In this document: positions 6,865 through 14,805 of the stretch, piece after piece
How the letters are laid out: each line of letters opens with the position of its first letter
How positions within the stretch are numbered: the stretch's first letter is position 1
From: Bacillota bacterium
GTDB lineage: Bacteria > Bacillota > Clostridia > Peptostreptococcales > Anaerovoracaceae
DNA: 51,900 bases
Direction of reading: 5' to 3'
Assembly (NCBI GenBank): GCA_017432725.1
Contig: JAFRIQ010000039.1
Location: 1-51,900 of the forward strand
The notes under the pieces: generated by a model
What the model was told of the DNA's origin: nothing
Databases searched by the model: none
What the model saw: only the letters and a program-made list of their open reading frames with translations
Program-made: the position numbers and the translations under genes

Positions 6865-9322
6865 CGTCTACCTCCTTCAAACCATAGTCTTTGTTATAAC
6901 TGCAAGTGTGCCTTCCAATCCTGCACATTCCATTTTCATCAGCAATAATAATAAGTTTATATTTGAAAATGTCCATTTTCGTCCAAGCAGGCAATTCTTT
7001 TTGCTGATCCTTTATGACGTTCAGTTCTCCAATATACCTTTGAGAGAGGGAGAGATTCTGTTTCAGTAATACATTTATGTTTTCCGGAAGAGGATCTCCA
7101 TGGAAATTACAGTTACCGTCAAAAGTGCCGATGCTTCCGTCCTTATCTTGTTTCCACAAAAGGACCTCCAACCCAAAGTTCCCATAGCGTACACTTTCCT
7201 GCCCGTTTGCATCGATTTCCAGGAGCCCACGCATTCTCGTATCTTCCGGCTTTGAAATACAAAAACTGTCTGCATTTGAACGTAGTTCTCTTATCTTTGT
7301 CAAAAATGCTTCTTTTTCTGATGTGTCATCGGCGTTGTCTGTGTTATAAACAGCTTCAGTCATAGGCTTTATATCAAATGGGATCTCCAAAGATTTACTC
7401 CCAATAGTTCGTACCGTCTGATCGATCAGGAAATCCGAATACAGATACTTTGCGGTCCTATCTGATTTTTCGCCATCGATGATATAACAGACCGGGTCCG
7501 CTATAGGTCTGTCCACACGAACATGCCTATGCAAACGTCCGATCCGCTGAAACAGAAGGTCTATAGGACACTTTTCTGTATATAGTACATCGAAGTCTAT
7601 ATCCAGTGACTGTTCCAGGACCTGAGTTCCGATAATAATCGTTCCGTTGCGTTCTGATAAGGTACTATGCTTTCCTACAGCTTGAACGACCATGTCCTCA
7701 AGTTCCGATCGATCTTTTGGAAGATATCTCGAATGAAGTAAAATTATCTTTCGATGCGGATATGCCTCTTTTAACGAGTCATATAACTCCTGTGCCCTTT
7801 TGACACTATTCACGATTATTCCGATACTTGCATCTTTCTGGTCATAAATATTGTTTTTTACTTCATCCTCTCTAACATATTCCACAGTTACCGTTTTTAG
7901 CTGGAGACCAATATTTAACGCCTTTGTTTGTATCGCATCTGAATCTGACCATGTAATACAAGGATAGTCCATCGTTTCAAAATGACATTCCAGCCCAGAA
8001 TATGCAGATATAAAATCCTCTCTTTTTTGGTTGGTCAATGTTGCCGAAAGAAGTATTACAGGAACATGAAACGCTCCCATCCACGACAATACGGCCTCCA
8101 TAAAACTATCCATATATGCGTCATATGCATGTACCTCATCAATAATGATCGTTTTCCCGGACAGTCCAGCCAGCAACAACATGATATATTTTTGAAGCAA
8201 CCCAGCAAGCAAGAACTGATCTACGGTGCCGATCACAAAGTCGGATAAAAGAGCGCGATGTCTTCCCGACAGCCAGGAGTTTACGCTCACCCCGCGTTCT
8301 TCGTATGTCCTCACCTGCAGCAAACGATATTCGTTATTATTATTTGCATCGCTGTGCGCAAGCCTAAGTGATACAGACATATCATCCGAAACGTGTTCTG
8401 CCCAACTCAGCATTCTAGGAAACATGCCATTTGCTGTTCCTCTTGTGGGGAGACCAAAAAAAACTCCGCCCGCTTTTACTCTAGAAGAAACCACCTCTGC
8501 AGAAGCAAGGCCCGCTTCTGTTTTTCCAATACCCATTGGTGCTTCAATAATTATGATACCTGGGCTCAATATGGTGTTTACAACTGAAAGGACTTCTTTC
8601 TGCATTGCGTTAGGGAAAAAGCCAAAGTGCATTGCAAATGTCTCACTGTCCATATTTGGTATATCCGGCTCCCAATAATCCGGTAATGAAAGTTCCCGCC
8701 ACCCACTTTTTTCTCTTCTGCTTCTTTCTGCGTTAGACAAAATATCGTCCTGTTTCATAAGAGGAAAGAACATCTCATTGGACGCAATCCAATCCGCCAT
8801 TATTAGCATGCCTGACAAAATCATCTGTCCTTCTATGCTGATATCAGCGTTCGGGTCAAAAGCCGTTCCCGCCAATCTCACCGCTTGTTCATACAGTTCC
8901 ATCCATGCTTCAGTATCGTTGCCGATTTTCGATCGATTCTTCCGGAAATACTTGTCGAAACTTTCTTCCCTGGATAAGCTCCTAGGTGCCCCGTGGTGAG
9001 CAGCAACTATCTCACATATACTGTTAGAGATACCAAATTCAACCGAAAGAATAGATGCTCCCGCAAGAGCATGTTTGAATTCTATATCTTCACCATTAAT
9101 TTTTTTTTGAAAAGCAGGCGTGGCTTTACCTAGATCATGTATAGCCGTAAGAAAACAAAAAATCGAGGAAAATTCTTCTCTCGACATGCCGGATGCATCA
9201 ACCATAGAATCCGGGCAATAATGTGCATTCAATTCTTTCGCAACATACAAGGTATCCAAAAGATGATCTGTCAAAGACAGAATATTTCCCCCAGAATCAG
9301 TTTTTGCAATGTAAGTCTTCAT
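6851..9322 (-). CDS. cas3: Cas3 HD nuclease-helicase, type I-E
   Basis: Effector nuclease that unwinds and degrades DNA marked by Cascade. 823 residues. The HD nuclease domain has His62-Asp63 in IHDLGKATPAF and AAHHGAPRS near 107-115. The SF2 helicase has the P-loop APMGIGKTEAG (about 261-271), the DEVH box at 395-398, the LLSATLT motif near 424-430, and a motif VI arginine finger in FQRIGRLHRH. All key residues are present, so interference should be possible. First gene of the cas operon. The 14-nt overlap with cse1 suggests coupled translation. Confidence 0.96.
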   Translation of the reverse strand: MKTYIAKTDSGGNILSLTDHLLDTLYVAKELNAHYCPDSMVDASGMSREEFSSIFCFLTAIHDLGKATPAFQKKINGEDIEFKHALAGASILSVEFGISNSICEIVAAHHGAPRSLSREESFDKYFRKNRSKIGNDTEAWMELYEQAVRLAGTAFDPNADISIEGQMILSGMLIMADWIASNEMFFPLMKQDDILSNAERSRREKSGWRELSLPDYWEPDIPNMDSETFAMHFGFFPNAMQKEVLSVVNTILSPGIIIIEAPMGIGKTEAGLASAEVVSSRVKAGGVFFGLPTRGTANGMFPRMLSWAEHVSDDMSVSLRLAHSDANNNNEYRLLQVRTYEERGVSVNSWLSGRHRALLSDFVIGTVDQFLLAGLLQKYIMLLLAGLSGKTIIIDEVHAYDAYMDSFMEAVLSWMGAFHVPVILLSATLTNQKREDFISAYSGLECHFETMDYPCITWSDSDAIQTKALNIGLQLKTVTVEYVREDEVKNNIYDQKDASIGIIVNSVKRAQELYDSLKEAYPHRKIILLHSRYLPKDRSELEDMVVQAVGKHSTLSERNGTIIIGTQVLEQSLDIDFDVLYTEKCPIDLLFQRIGRLHRHVRVDRPIADPVCYIIDGEKSDRTAKYLYSDFLIDQTVRTIGSKSLEIPFDIKPMTEAVYNTDNADDTSEKEAFLTKIRELRSNADSFCISKPEDTRMRGLLEIDANGQESVRYGNFGLEVLLWKQDKDGSIGTFDGNCNFHGDPLPENINVLLKQNLSLSQRYIGELNVIKDQQKELPAWTKMDIFKYKLIIIADENGMCRIGRHTCSYNKDYGLKEVDVEKI

Positions 9323-9367
9323 TATCTAATTTATTTTGATGGTATATAATGCTTGAAATCTACAACC

Positions 9368-9397
9368 ATTATATATCATCAGCGTGAATACTTTCAC
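9368..9397 (-). promoter_or_regulatory. Candidate cas operon promoter with palindrome
   Basis: On the minus strand a perfect TATAAT (plus-strand ATTATA 9368-9373) lies 45 nt before cas3. At 17 bp spacing the -35 would be TGAAAG (9391-9396), a weak match. That -35 sits inside the palindrome GTGAA-TACT-TTCAC (9384-9397), which looks like an operator. The binding protein is unknown. Position and the -10 are seen; the regulatory role is inferred. Confidence 0.4.
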
Positions 9398-9839
9398 ACC
9401 ATTATTGTGGAAACTCTTACCATGTTGGTTTAACCAATCCTTTTTTTAGTGCGATCGGAAAAGACATGGAATAAGATCTAACTATGGCAGACATCAGTAT
9501 TACTACACCAGTGAGCTTTTGATTAGCATATTACATTATGATAATAATATATCCATATGTACAAAAATTCGTACAGTATATTTTAATATTATGGCTTATA
9601 TGTAAAACTATACTCAACAGATGTAAGTATTAGATTGTTTACAGCTTGTGTTACCCAAGCTGATGTACTTTCAAGGACACCTACATCTGTTTTTACGTAG
9701 TCACCTCTGCCCCCCCGCAAAATGACTTCACAGCATCTGGTATAAAAGTCAAAAGAATTGCAATAAAATCCCAAGTATAATAAAATTATGATGTAATAAT
9801 ATATACCTTTATACACTATTCAATGAAAGGGGAAAAACA
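9398..9839. other. Gene-free region with nested inverted repeats
   Basis: About 440 bp of AT-rich DNA without a credible gene. It holds TTGGTTTAACCAA followed by a T7 tract (9425-9447), an AATATA/TATATT dyad enclosing TGTAC/GTACA (about 9545-9583), and a nested pair. In the nested pair, ACAGATGTA (9617-9625) and TACATCTGT (9682-9690) enclose CAGCTTG-TGTTACC-CAAGCTG (9642-9662). A TATAAT at 9775-9780 may serve the glsB-like gene. The minus-strand frame at 9589-9816 has a GTG start and no ribosome binding site, and is not accepted as a gene. Confidence 0.5.
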
Positions 9840-10079
9840 ATGTTAGTACTTCTTATCAAACTTGCGATCGGCGCATTGGCCGGATTCGTAGCCACCTATC
9901 TCATGGGTTCAAAGAAAAAACCTATCTGGGTCTACATGATACTCGGTATCGTCGGAGCCTTCGTAGGCCATTTCCTCGCGGGGATCATCGGTCTCAGCGC
10001 AAGAGGTATAGCCGGCTTTGCAGTATCCGTAGCCGGATCCTGCCTTGTTATCTGGCTTGCAAACAAATATCTTAAGTAA
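9840..10079 (+). CDS. GlsB/YeaQ/YmgE-family small membrane protein
   Basis: 79 residues, almost entirely three membrane helices: residues 2-22, about 30-52 and about 57-75. Glycines are spaced in the way of the transglycosylase-associated (GlsB/YeaQ) family: LAIGALAGFVATYLMG, then ILGIVGAFVGHFLAGIIGL. Members are linked to stress resistance in Firmicutes, but the biochemical role is unknown; the family name does not prove transglycosylase activity. AAAGGGG precedes the ATG. The next gene starts 47 nt later on the same strand and may be co-transcribed. Confidence 0.85.
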   Translation: MLVLLIKLAIGALAGFVATYLMGSKKKPIWVYMILGIVGAFVGHFLAGIIGLSARGIAGFAVSVAGSCLVIWLANKYLK

Positions 10080-10126
10080 CAAATCCTTAAACAAAAACAG
10101 TAAGTAATAGGGAAAGGAGCGGAAAC

Positions 10127-12274
10127 ATGAAGAAGCTTATTGCTTTATTACTGATACTTTGCATGCTTCTGGCATGCGGATGCGGCGGCGGTAAGAACGC
10201 GGAAGACGATATCATCAAGCCTTCGAATGACGACAAGGTAACTACTCTTGAAGACGCGAACGGACAGGTCTACGACGTTTACCGCATAACTACGCAGAAC
10301 AACGAGAACGCCGAAGAGGTCCTTGCAATAGTAAAGGAACATCTTTCAGGCCTCGGAATAAGCGCAAAGCTGAAGGCGCTTTACGCCATTCATCTGGGCA
10401 TAGCCAGCGAGTATGAAGAGATATATCTCATCAAGGCGGTCTTTACCGACGAGAGCGTGTCTCCTCTTTACGTCGTCATGCTCAAGGATATGAGGAAGTA
10501 TACGGCAGGCTTTGCTGTCATAAGTTCCTTCAGGGATTCGGACGTATCGGGCAACGCCTACTTCGACAAGACCGTATCCTGCATAGAAGCATATAACGAA
10601 AAGCTTCTCGCAAATCTGGGCTTTAACAGCGGCGCGTATTCCATTGACTTCCCCATACATATGAGCAGGGATCTGGCATGCGCACTTCCGGATAAAAGCC
10701 AGGAAGAACTCTGGAAGAAGACCATGGAGACCTACAACCGGTACATCACCGGCATGTGGTCCGGATACACCGATGCCGCTCAGACGGCTGAGATCGGAGG
10801 CATGTACTACCAGAAGCTCGTACATCCCGAAATAAAGAAGCTGGATGATTTCGACACCTACCTCGGAAACATATTCACGAAGCGCAATATCGGCGGCATC
10901 AGAGCCGTGGCAGCGGGCGACAAGATCTACGCTGAAAAGGACGGAGCGGTATACGTTGCGGCCATAGGGATGGGCGGTATCGAACATCTGGAAGATACCA
11001 AACTGAAATATACAGCCGTCCATAACGGATACCTGTTCATGATCATCGAACTGACCTGGGTCATAAGAGACGACGGAGGGAACGTCCTCAGCACGTCCTA
11101 TTCCGAAAACATGCTGGTATACGAAAAAGAAAACGGAGAGTGGAAGTGCGATTACTTCAACGACTATCTCCACGGACGCTATACCTCCACCTTCGACGGA
11201 GAAGAAGCTGTGATACCAGGCCCAAGTCCTGACAAGCCTGAAGTCCCGGAGTTCGACAGGCTGGATGCAATAAAGCCGCTCAAAGACCCTGAAAAGCTGA
11301 CTCTTCACGACAACAGCCAGGGGACAGAATTCGATTTCATCCATATAGACACGGATTCCTATCCGGACGCCAAGGATATACTGGACGTCGCCTACGCCTA
11401 TCTTGAATCCCAGGGCATTAACGGGCTGATCAAAGCCATGTACAAGATCCCAATGGGCCTTGCGGGACAGTACGACAGTTTCGATCCTATAAAGATCATA
11501 TTCACGGACGAGAGCATACCGCCTCTGTATATCGTGCCTCTCGTTGACGCGAGGGAATACACCAAGGGCTGGGCCGTAATGGGAAGCTTCAGGGATGCCG
11601 ACGTATCCAACAGCGAATATTTCAACAAGGTGCTGGATATCCACGATCTCTACTCCAACGGTCTTCTTGATAAGCTTGGCTTAAGAGAAGAGGATATATC
11701 GGTGCTCTTCCCCATCGTGATGACAAGAGACCTGAACTTCGTAGAACCGGTCAAGAGCCATATGATACTCTTCGAAAACAGCAACGAGGTATATTTCAAA
11801 TATGCCCTGGCGACCTGGTATGACTATACGTCGGAAGAGTCCGCGACCATCAACGGGAACTATTATCAGAAGCTCAACCATCCGGATATAAAGAGCGTGG
11901 CAGACTTCGATACGTATCTGCAGAGCGCCTTCACCAAGCTGTGCGCCGACGAGATCAAGCTGTACAGAGACATGACCGGAGGGGAATATCCCATCTACGT
12001 TGACCACGAAGGTGCCGTTTACGTAGCGCCCATAGGAATGGGCGGGCCGGAAGATCTGGAAGACGCCTATATCAGGGCCGTCGCCCAGCAGGGAGACTCA
12101 AGGCTCTTCATGATCATCGAAGCGAAGAGATGCGACAGGGACGATAACTGGAAACCCATAAACATCAGATACACCGAACATCTGAGGGTCTTCGAGAAAG
12201 ACTCCGAAGGTAACTGGAAGTGCGACTGGTTCGACGACCACGTCTACGGATTCTATACTTCTCCCATGCGCTGA
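10127..12274 (+). CDS. Lipoprotein of two tandem homologous domains, function unknown
   Basis: 715 residues. A lipoprotein signal peptide (MKKLIALLLILCMLLAC) has Cys17 as the likely lipid site, so the protein should sit on the outer face of the membrane. The rest is one roughly 330-residue unit present twice (about 40-355 and 385-715). Both copies carry FTDES.(S/P)PLY, then SFRD(S/A)DVS, FPI.M(S/T)RDL, NGxYYQKL-HP(E/D)IK, DFDTYL, AVYVAPIGMGG(I/P)E-LED and a final E.WKCDWF-like strand. I do not recognise the family and see no enzyme motif. AAAGGAG lies before the ATG and a strong terminator follows. Confidence 0.85.
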   Translation: MKKLIALLLILCMLLACGCGGGKNAEDDIIKPSNDDKVTTLEDANGQVYDVYRITTQNNENAEEVLAIVKEHLSGLGISAKLKALYAIHLGIASEYEEIYLIKAVFTDESVSPLYVVMLKDMRKYTAGFAVISSFRDSDVSGNAYFDKTVSCIEAYNEKLLANLGFNSGAYSIDFPIHMSRDLACALPDKSQEELWKKTMETYNRYITGMWSGYTDAAQTAEIGGMYYQKLVHPEIKKLDDFDTYLGNIFTKRNIGGIRAVAAGDKIYAEKDGAVYVAAIGMGGIEHLEDTKLKYTAVHNGYLFMIIELTWVIRDDGGNVLSTSYSENMLVYEKENGEWKCDYFNDYLHGRYTSTFDGEEAVIPGPSPDKPEVPEFDRLDAIKPLKDPEKLTLHDNSQGTEFDFIHIDTDSYPDAKDILDVAYAYLESQGINGLIKAMYKIPMGLAGQYDSFDPIKIIFTDESIPPLYIVPLVDAREYTKGWAVMGSFRDADVSNSEYFNKVLDIHDLYSNGLLDKLGLREEDISVLFPIVMTRDLNFVEPVKSHMILFENSNEVYFKYALATWYDYTSEESATINGNYYQKLNHPDIKSVADFDTYLQSAFTKLCADEIKLYRDMTGGEYPIYVDHEGAVYVAPIGMGGPEDLEDAYIRAVAQQGDSRLFMIIEAKRCDRDDNWKPINIRYTEHLRVFEKDSEGNWKCDWFDDHVYGFYTSPMR

Positions 12275-12291
12275 TAACTGATCAGACAATT

Positions 12292-12326
12292 AAAATCAGG
12301 AGCTGCGAGGCTCCTGATTTTTTTAT
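12292..12326. terminator. Bidirectional terminator
   Basis: Stem AAATCAGGAGC / GCTCCTGATTT with a 6-nt loop, T-run on the plus strand and A-run (T on the minus strand) on the other side. It lies between the converging lipoprotein gene and ABC permease gene and can serve both. Confidence 0.9.
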
Positions 12327-12342
12327 TGCACTTAATACTTTT

Positions 12343-13968
12343 TCAGCAGGGAAGGCTCTCCATTACCCTGATGCCTTTCGTCATTATCCAGTGTCTAAGA
12401 ATAAGAGCCAGCGCTGTAAAGAGTCCGCTCTGGCAAAGAAGGAAGACCGTCGGTTCCACCTTATCTAAAAGAACGAAGAAATACAATGCGCCAAGCCCCA
12501 TGACAGGGAACAGACTGCCAAGCAAAGTTATCAAAACGCTTGCGCCCTGTTTTACCGCTACGGTCTCGTTGACCCAGTCCATGCGCGGGAACTTGATATT
12601 TGAGGCAAGCCCCAGATAAGCCGTGAACATCATGAAAGAAACGGGAAGTAGCGCAAACAGAAGTATATTGAGTATATCCAGTCTGAAAACGAAGGCAGCC
12701 GCAGCTATGACAAGAAGCATAGGTATGCCTGTAAGCGCGAAATGAAGACTCAGTTTTGCTTTCGCCACCTGTTTCATGTCGACGGGAAGGCTTCTCAATA
12801 TCCAGTAATTCTTGCCTTCAAGGGACAGGGACGGCGCAGTGATATCGTTCATGGAAGACATGAACATGACTGCGTAGCCAAGGCCCAGTATCAGGAATCT
12901 TCCGATAAATTCCATAGGAACTCCGATGGACTCTATGAGCTCCCTGATGACGCCTGCCTCTACCACCAAAGCGACTGCGGCTATGGTCATGAAGAAAGTT
13001 CCCAAAGAGCTGTTGAGCATATAGTTCGCGCTGGAGAGATACCTTTTGAATTCCTTTCTAAAAAGAGTACCCGGAACGCTGACTTCGGCCCCTGCTTTTC
13101 CGCTGAAAGTCTTTTTCTTGAGCCCCTTGTTGCTGGTCGCGACCTTTACGAAGCTGCTGGATATTACCCAATATATGATACCCATAACTGCCATGGAGAG
13201 TGCCAGAGCGATAAGGGCGCTTACCACGTCGCCGGAGCATCCCCTGCCGTATGCGTACAGAGGATACAGGGTCCTCTTGATCCTGCCGCTTATGAGCTCT
13301 GCATCGGCCATGAGCTTTGCCAGGTACTGGTTAAGGTTGAAATAGAACACGTAGTACGCTGCCAGTAATACCAGAGCTAGAAGTACTGTGATAATGCTCC
13401 TGTTCTGAAGCCTCCTGGAGATGATAGCTACTATCCATCCTACGATGCAGGAAAGCGCGAATGCCGTAAGAGACAGCGTAAGGGCGGCTATGATCCATGC
13501 GATGACGTGGGCAGCGCCTGCGCCGCAGTCTCTGATATAGACGACAACCGCAGGGACGAGCCCCGTGACCACGCACACCAGGGCTATGATCCAGAGCGAT
13601 ATCATCCTGGTCATGACTATCATGCCGGGAGGGATTGGCATAGACAAAAGCAGTTCATTATCCTTTGCTTTGTAAACGCCTGAAACTACGCCGAATATGC
13701 TTCCGAATACGCCCAGAGCTACTGACGCCATGCCCATATACGCAAAGTACAGCCAGTGAAGACCGATGGGGAACAGTATCGGCGCAAAGCTTTGCGCCAT
13801 GGCATAGAATGCCATCCCTAAAGAGAAGAGGCACAAAGGGTATATGAGAAGGACCCATTTTCCGCTTATTAATCTCCCGGCGCCGGAGCCTGAGCCCCCT
13901 CTTCCGCCGGAAGTGTAGGTCATGCCCAGCTCTTTGAATTGTTTTTTTAGTAACGCTTTGAACATCAT
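12343..13968 (-). CDS. ABC-2 type exporter permease
   Basis: About 541 residues with some ten to twelve hydrophobic segments, starting with WVLLIYPLCLFSLGMAFYA and FAYMGMASVALGVFGSIFGV. The YKAKDNELLLSMPIPPGMIV segment is seen in large ABC-2 permeases of Firmicutes. It would form an efflux pump with the ATPase just upstream; the substrate is unknown. I start it at 13968 (ATG ATG) because GGAGG lies 9 nt upstream. The longer frame to 13989 would overlap the ATPase gene. The gene ends at the shared terminator. Confidence 0.85.
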   Translation of the reverse strand: MMFKALLKKQFKELGMTYTSGGRGGSGSGAGRLISGKWVLLIYPLCLFSLGMAFYAMAQSFAPILFPIGLHWLYFAYMGMASVALGVFGSIFGVVSGVYKAKDNELLLSMPIPPGMIVMTRMISLWIIALVCVVTGLVPAVVVYIRDCGAGAAHVIAWIIAALTLSLTAFALSCIVGWIVAIISRRLQNRSIITVLLALVLLAAYYVFYFNLNQYLAKLMADAELISGRIKRTLYPLYAYGRGCSGDVVSALIALALSMAVMGIIYWVISSSFVKVATSNKGLKKKTFSGKAGAEVSVPGTLFRKEFKRYLSSANYMLNSSLGTFFMTIAAVALVVEAGVIRELIESIGVPMEFIGRFLILGLGYAVMFMSSMNDITAPSLSLEGKNYWILRSLPVDMKQVAKAKLSLHFALTGIPMLLVIAAAAFVFRLDILNILLFALLPVSFMMFTAYLGLASNIKFPRMDWVNETVAVKQGASVLITLLGSLFPVMGLGALYFFVLLDKVEPTVFLLCQSGLFTALALILRHWIMTKGIRVMESLPC

Positions 13969-13972
13969 GGCT

Positions 13973-14677
13973 TTATTCCTCCAGTTCAAGGAATACGGAT
14001 TCGAGGCTCTCGTCGCCCTTCACTTCATCCATGGTCCCGGACTTTATGAGTTTTCCGTTCTTGATTATGGCCACGTGGTCGCAGAGTTTTTCAGCAACTT
14101 CCAGAACGTGGGTGGAGAAGAATATGGAACCGCCCTCATCGCAGTGCTTCCTCATTATCTCCTTGAGAAGGAAGGCAGCCTTCGGGTCGAGACCTACGAA
14201 AGGTTCGTCCATAAGTATGAGTTTCGGTTTGTGTATGAGAGCCGAGATGACAGCCAGCTTCTGCTTCATACCGTGGGAATATGCGGATATGGGCTGAGCA
14301 AGATCGTCCGTAAGGGCGAAGGTGTCCGCATACTCCGTTATGAGTTTCTGTCTTTCTTCGGTGCTTACGCCGAAGATATCGGCCACGAAATTCAGATAAT
14401 CTATACCGCTCATGAACTCGTAAAGGTCGGGGTTGTCGGGTATGTAAGCCATGATCTTTTTGCATCCTATGGGATCTTCTTTAACGTTTATACCGTTTAC
14501 GTAAATATCCCCGCTTTCGAACTCAAGGATACCGGCCACAGACTTGAGCGTAGTGGTCTTACCGGCGCCGTTGTGCCCTATGAATCCGTAGATCTCACCG
14601 GGCAGTATGTGCAGGGACAGACCGTCCACCGCTTTCCTGTCTCCGTATACTTTAGTCAGGTTTTCTATTCTGAGCAT
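13973..14677 (-). CDS. ABC transporter ATP-binding protein
   Basis: 234 residues. Walker A GHNGAGKTTTLKS near residue 35, signature YSHGMKQKL, and Walker B KLILMDEPFVGLDP are all intact. The sequence resembles EcsA/YtrB-type export ATPases. It pairs with the permease gene that starts 4 nt after its stop. AGGAGG precedes the start. Transcription starts from the promoter at 14705-14733, which is overlapped by a duplicated operator-like repeat, so the pair is probably under a dedicated repressor. Confidence 0.93.
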   Translation of the reverse strand: MLRIENLTKVYGDRKAVDGLSLHILPGEIYGFIGHNGAGKTTTLKSVAGILEFESGDIYVNGINVKEDPIGCKKIMAYIPDNPDLYEFMSGIDYLNFVADIFGVSTEERQKLITEYADTFALTDDLAQPISAYSHGMKQKLAVISALIHKPKLILMDEPFVGLDPKAAFLLKEIMRKHCDEGGSIFFSTHVLEVAEKLCDHVAIIKNGKLIKSGTMDEVKGDESLESVFLELEE

Positions 14678-14701
14678 ATTATTTGCCTCCTTTTTGTATT
14701 A

Positions 14702-14762
14702 TATATATTAATACAAATATATTCTACTGTCAACTGATCGTCCTGAGTATATATTAATACAA
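14702..14762 (-). promoter_or_regulatory. Promoter of ABC exporter with two identical 15-bp operators
   Basis: Minus-strand -35 TTGACA (14728-14733), 17-bp spacer, -10 TAATAT (14705-14710). The 15-mer TATATATTAATACAA occurs twice in the same orientation: 14702-14716, covering the -10, and 14748-14762, just upstream of the -35. Its core GTAT-N6-ATAC is palindromic. The placement suggests repression by a dimeric regulator. GntR/YtrA-type repressors commonly control such exporters, but no regulator gene is next to it here. Confidence 0.75.
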
Positions 14763-14805
14763 CGTAAGTGTCCTTAATATGACAATACCAGGTCAATAAA
14801 GGGGT

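Noticed and set aside
9589..9816. Minus-strand 75-codon frame next to cas3
   Set aside because: GTG start without ribosome binding site and an AT-driven hydrophobic start; its middle looks faintly protein-like but matches nothing known to me and lies across the nested repeats.
10346..11644. 432-codon minus-strand frame inside the lipoprotein gene
   Set aside because: Shadow frame: no ribosome binding site, and the plus frame has signal peptide, duplicated domains and conserved blocks.
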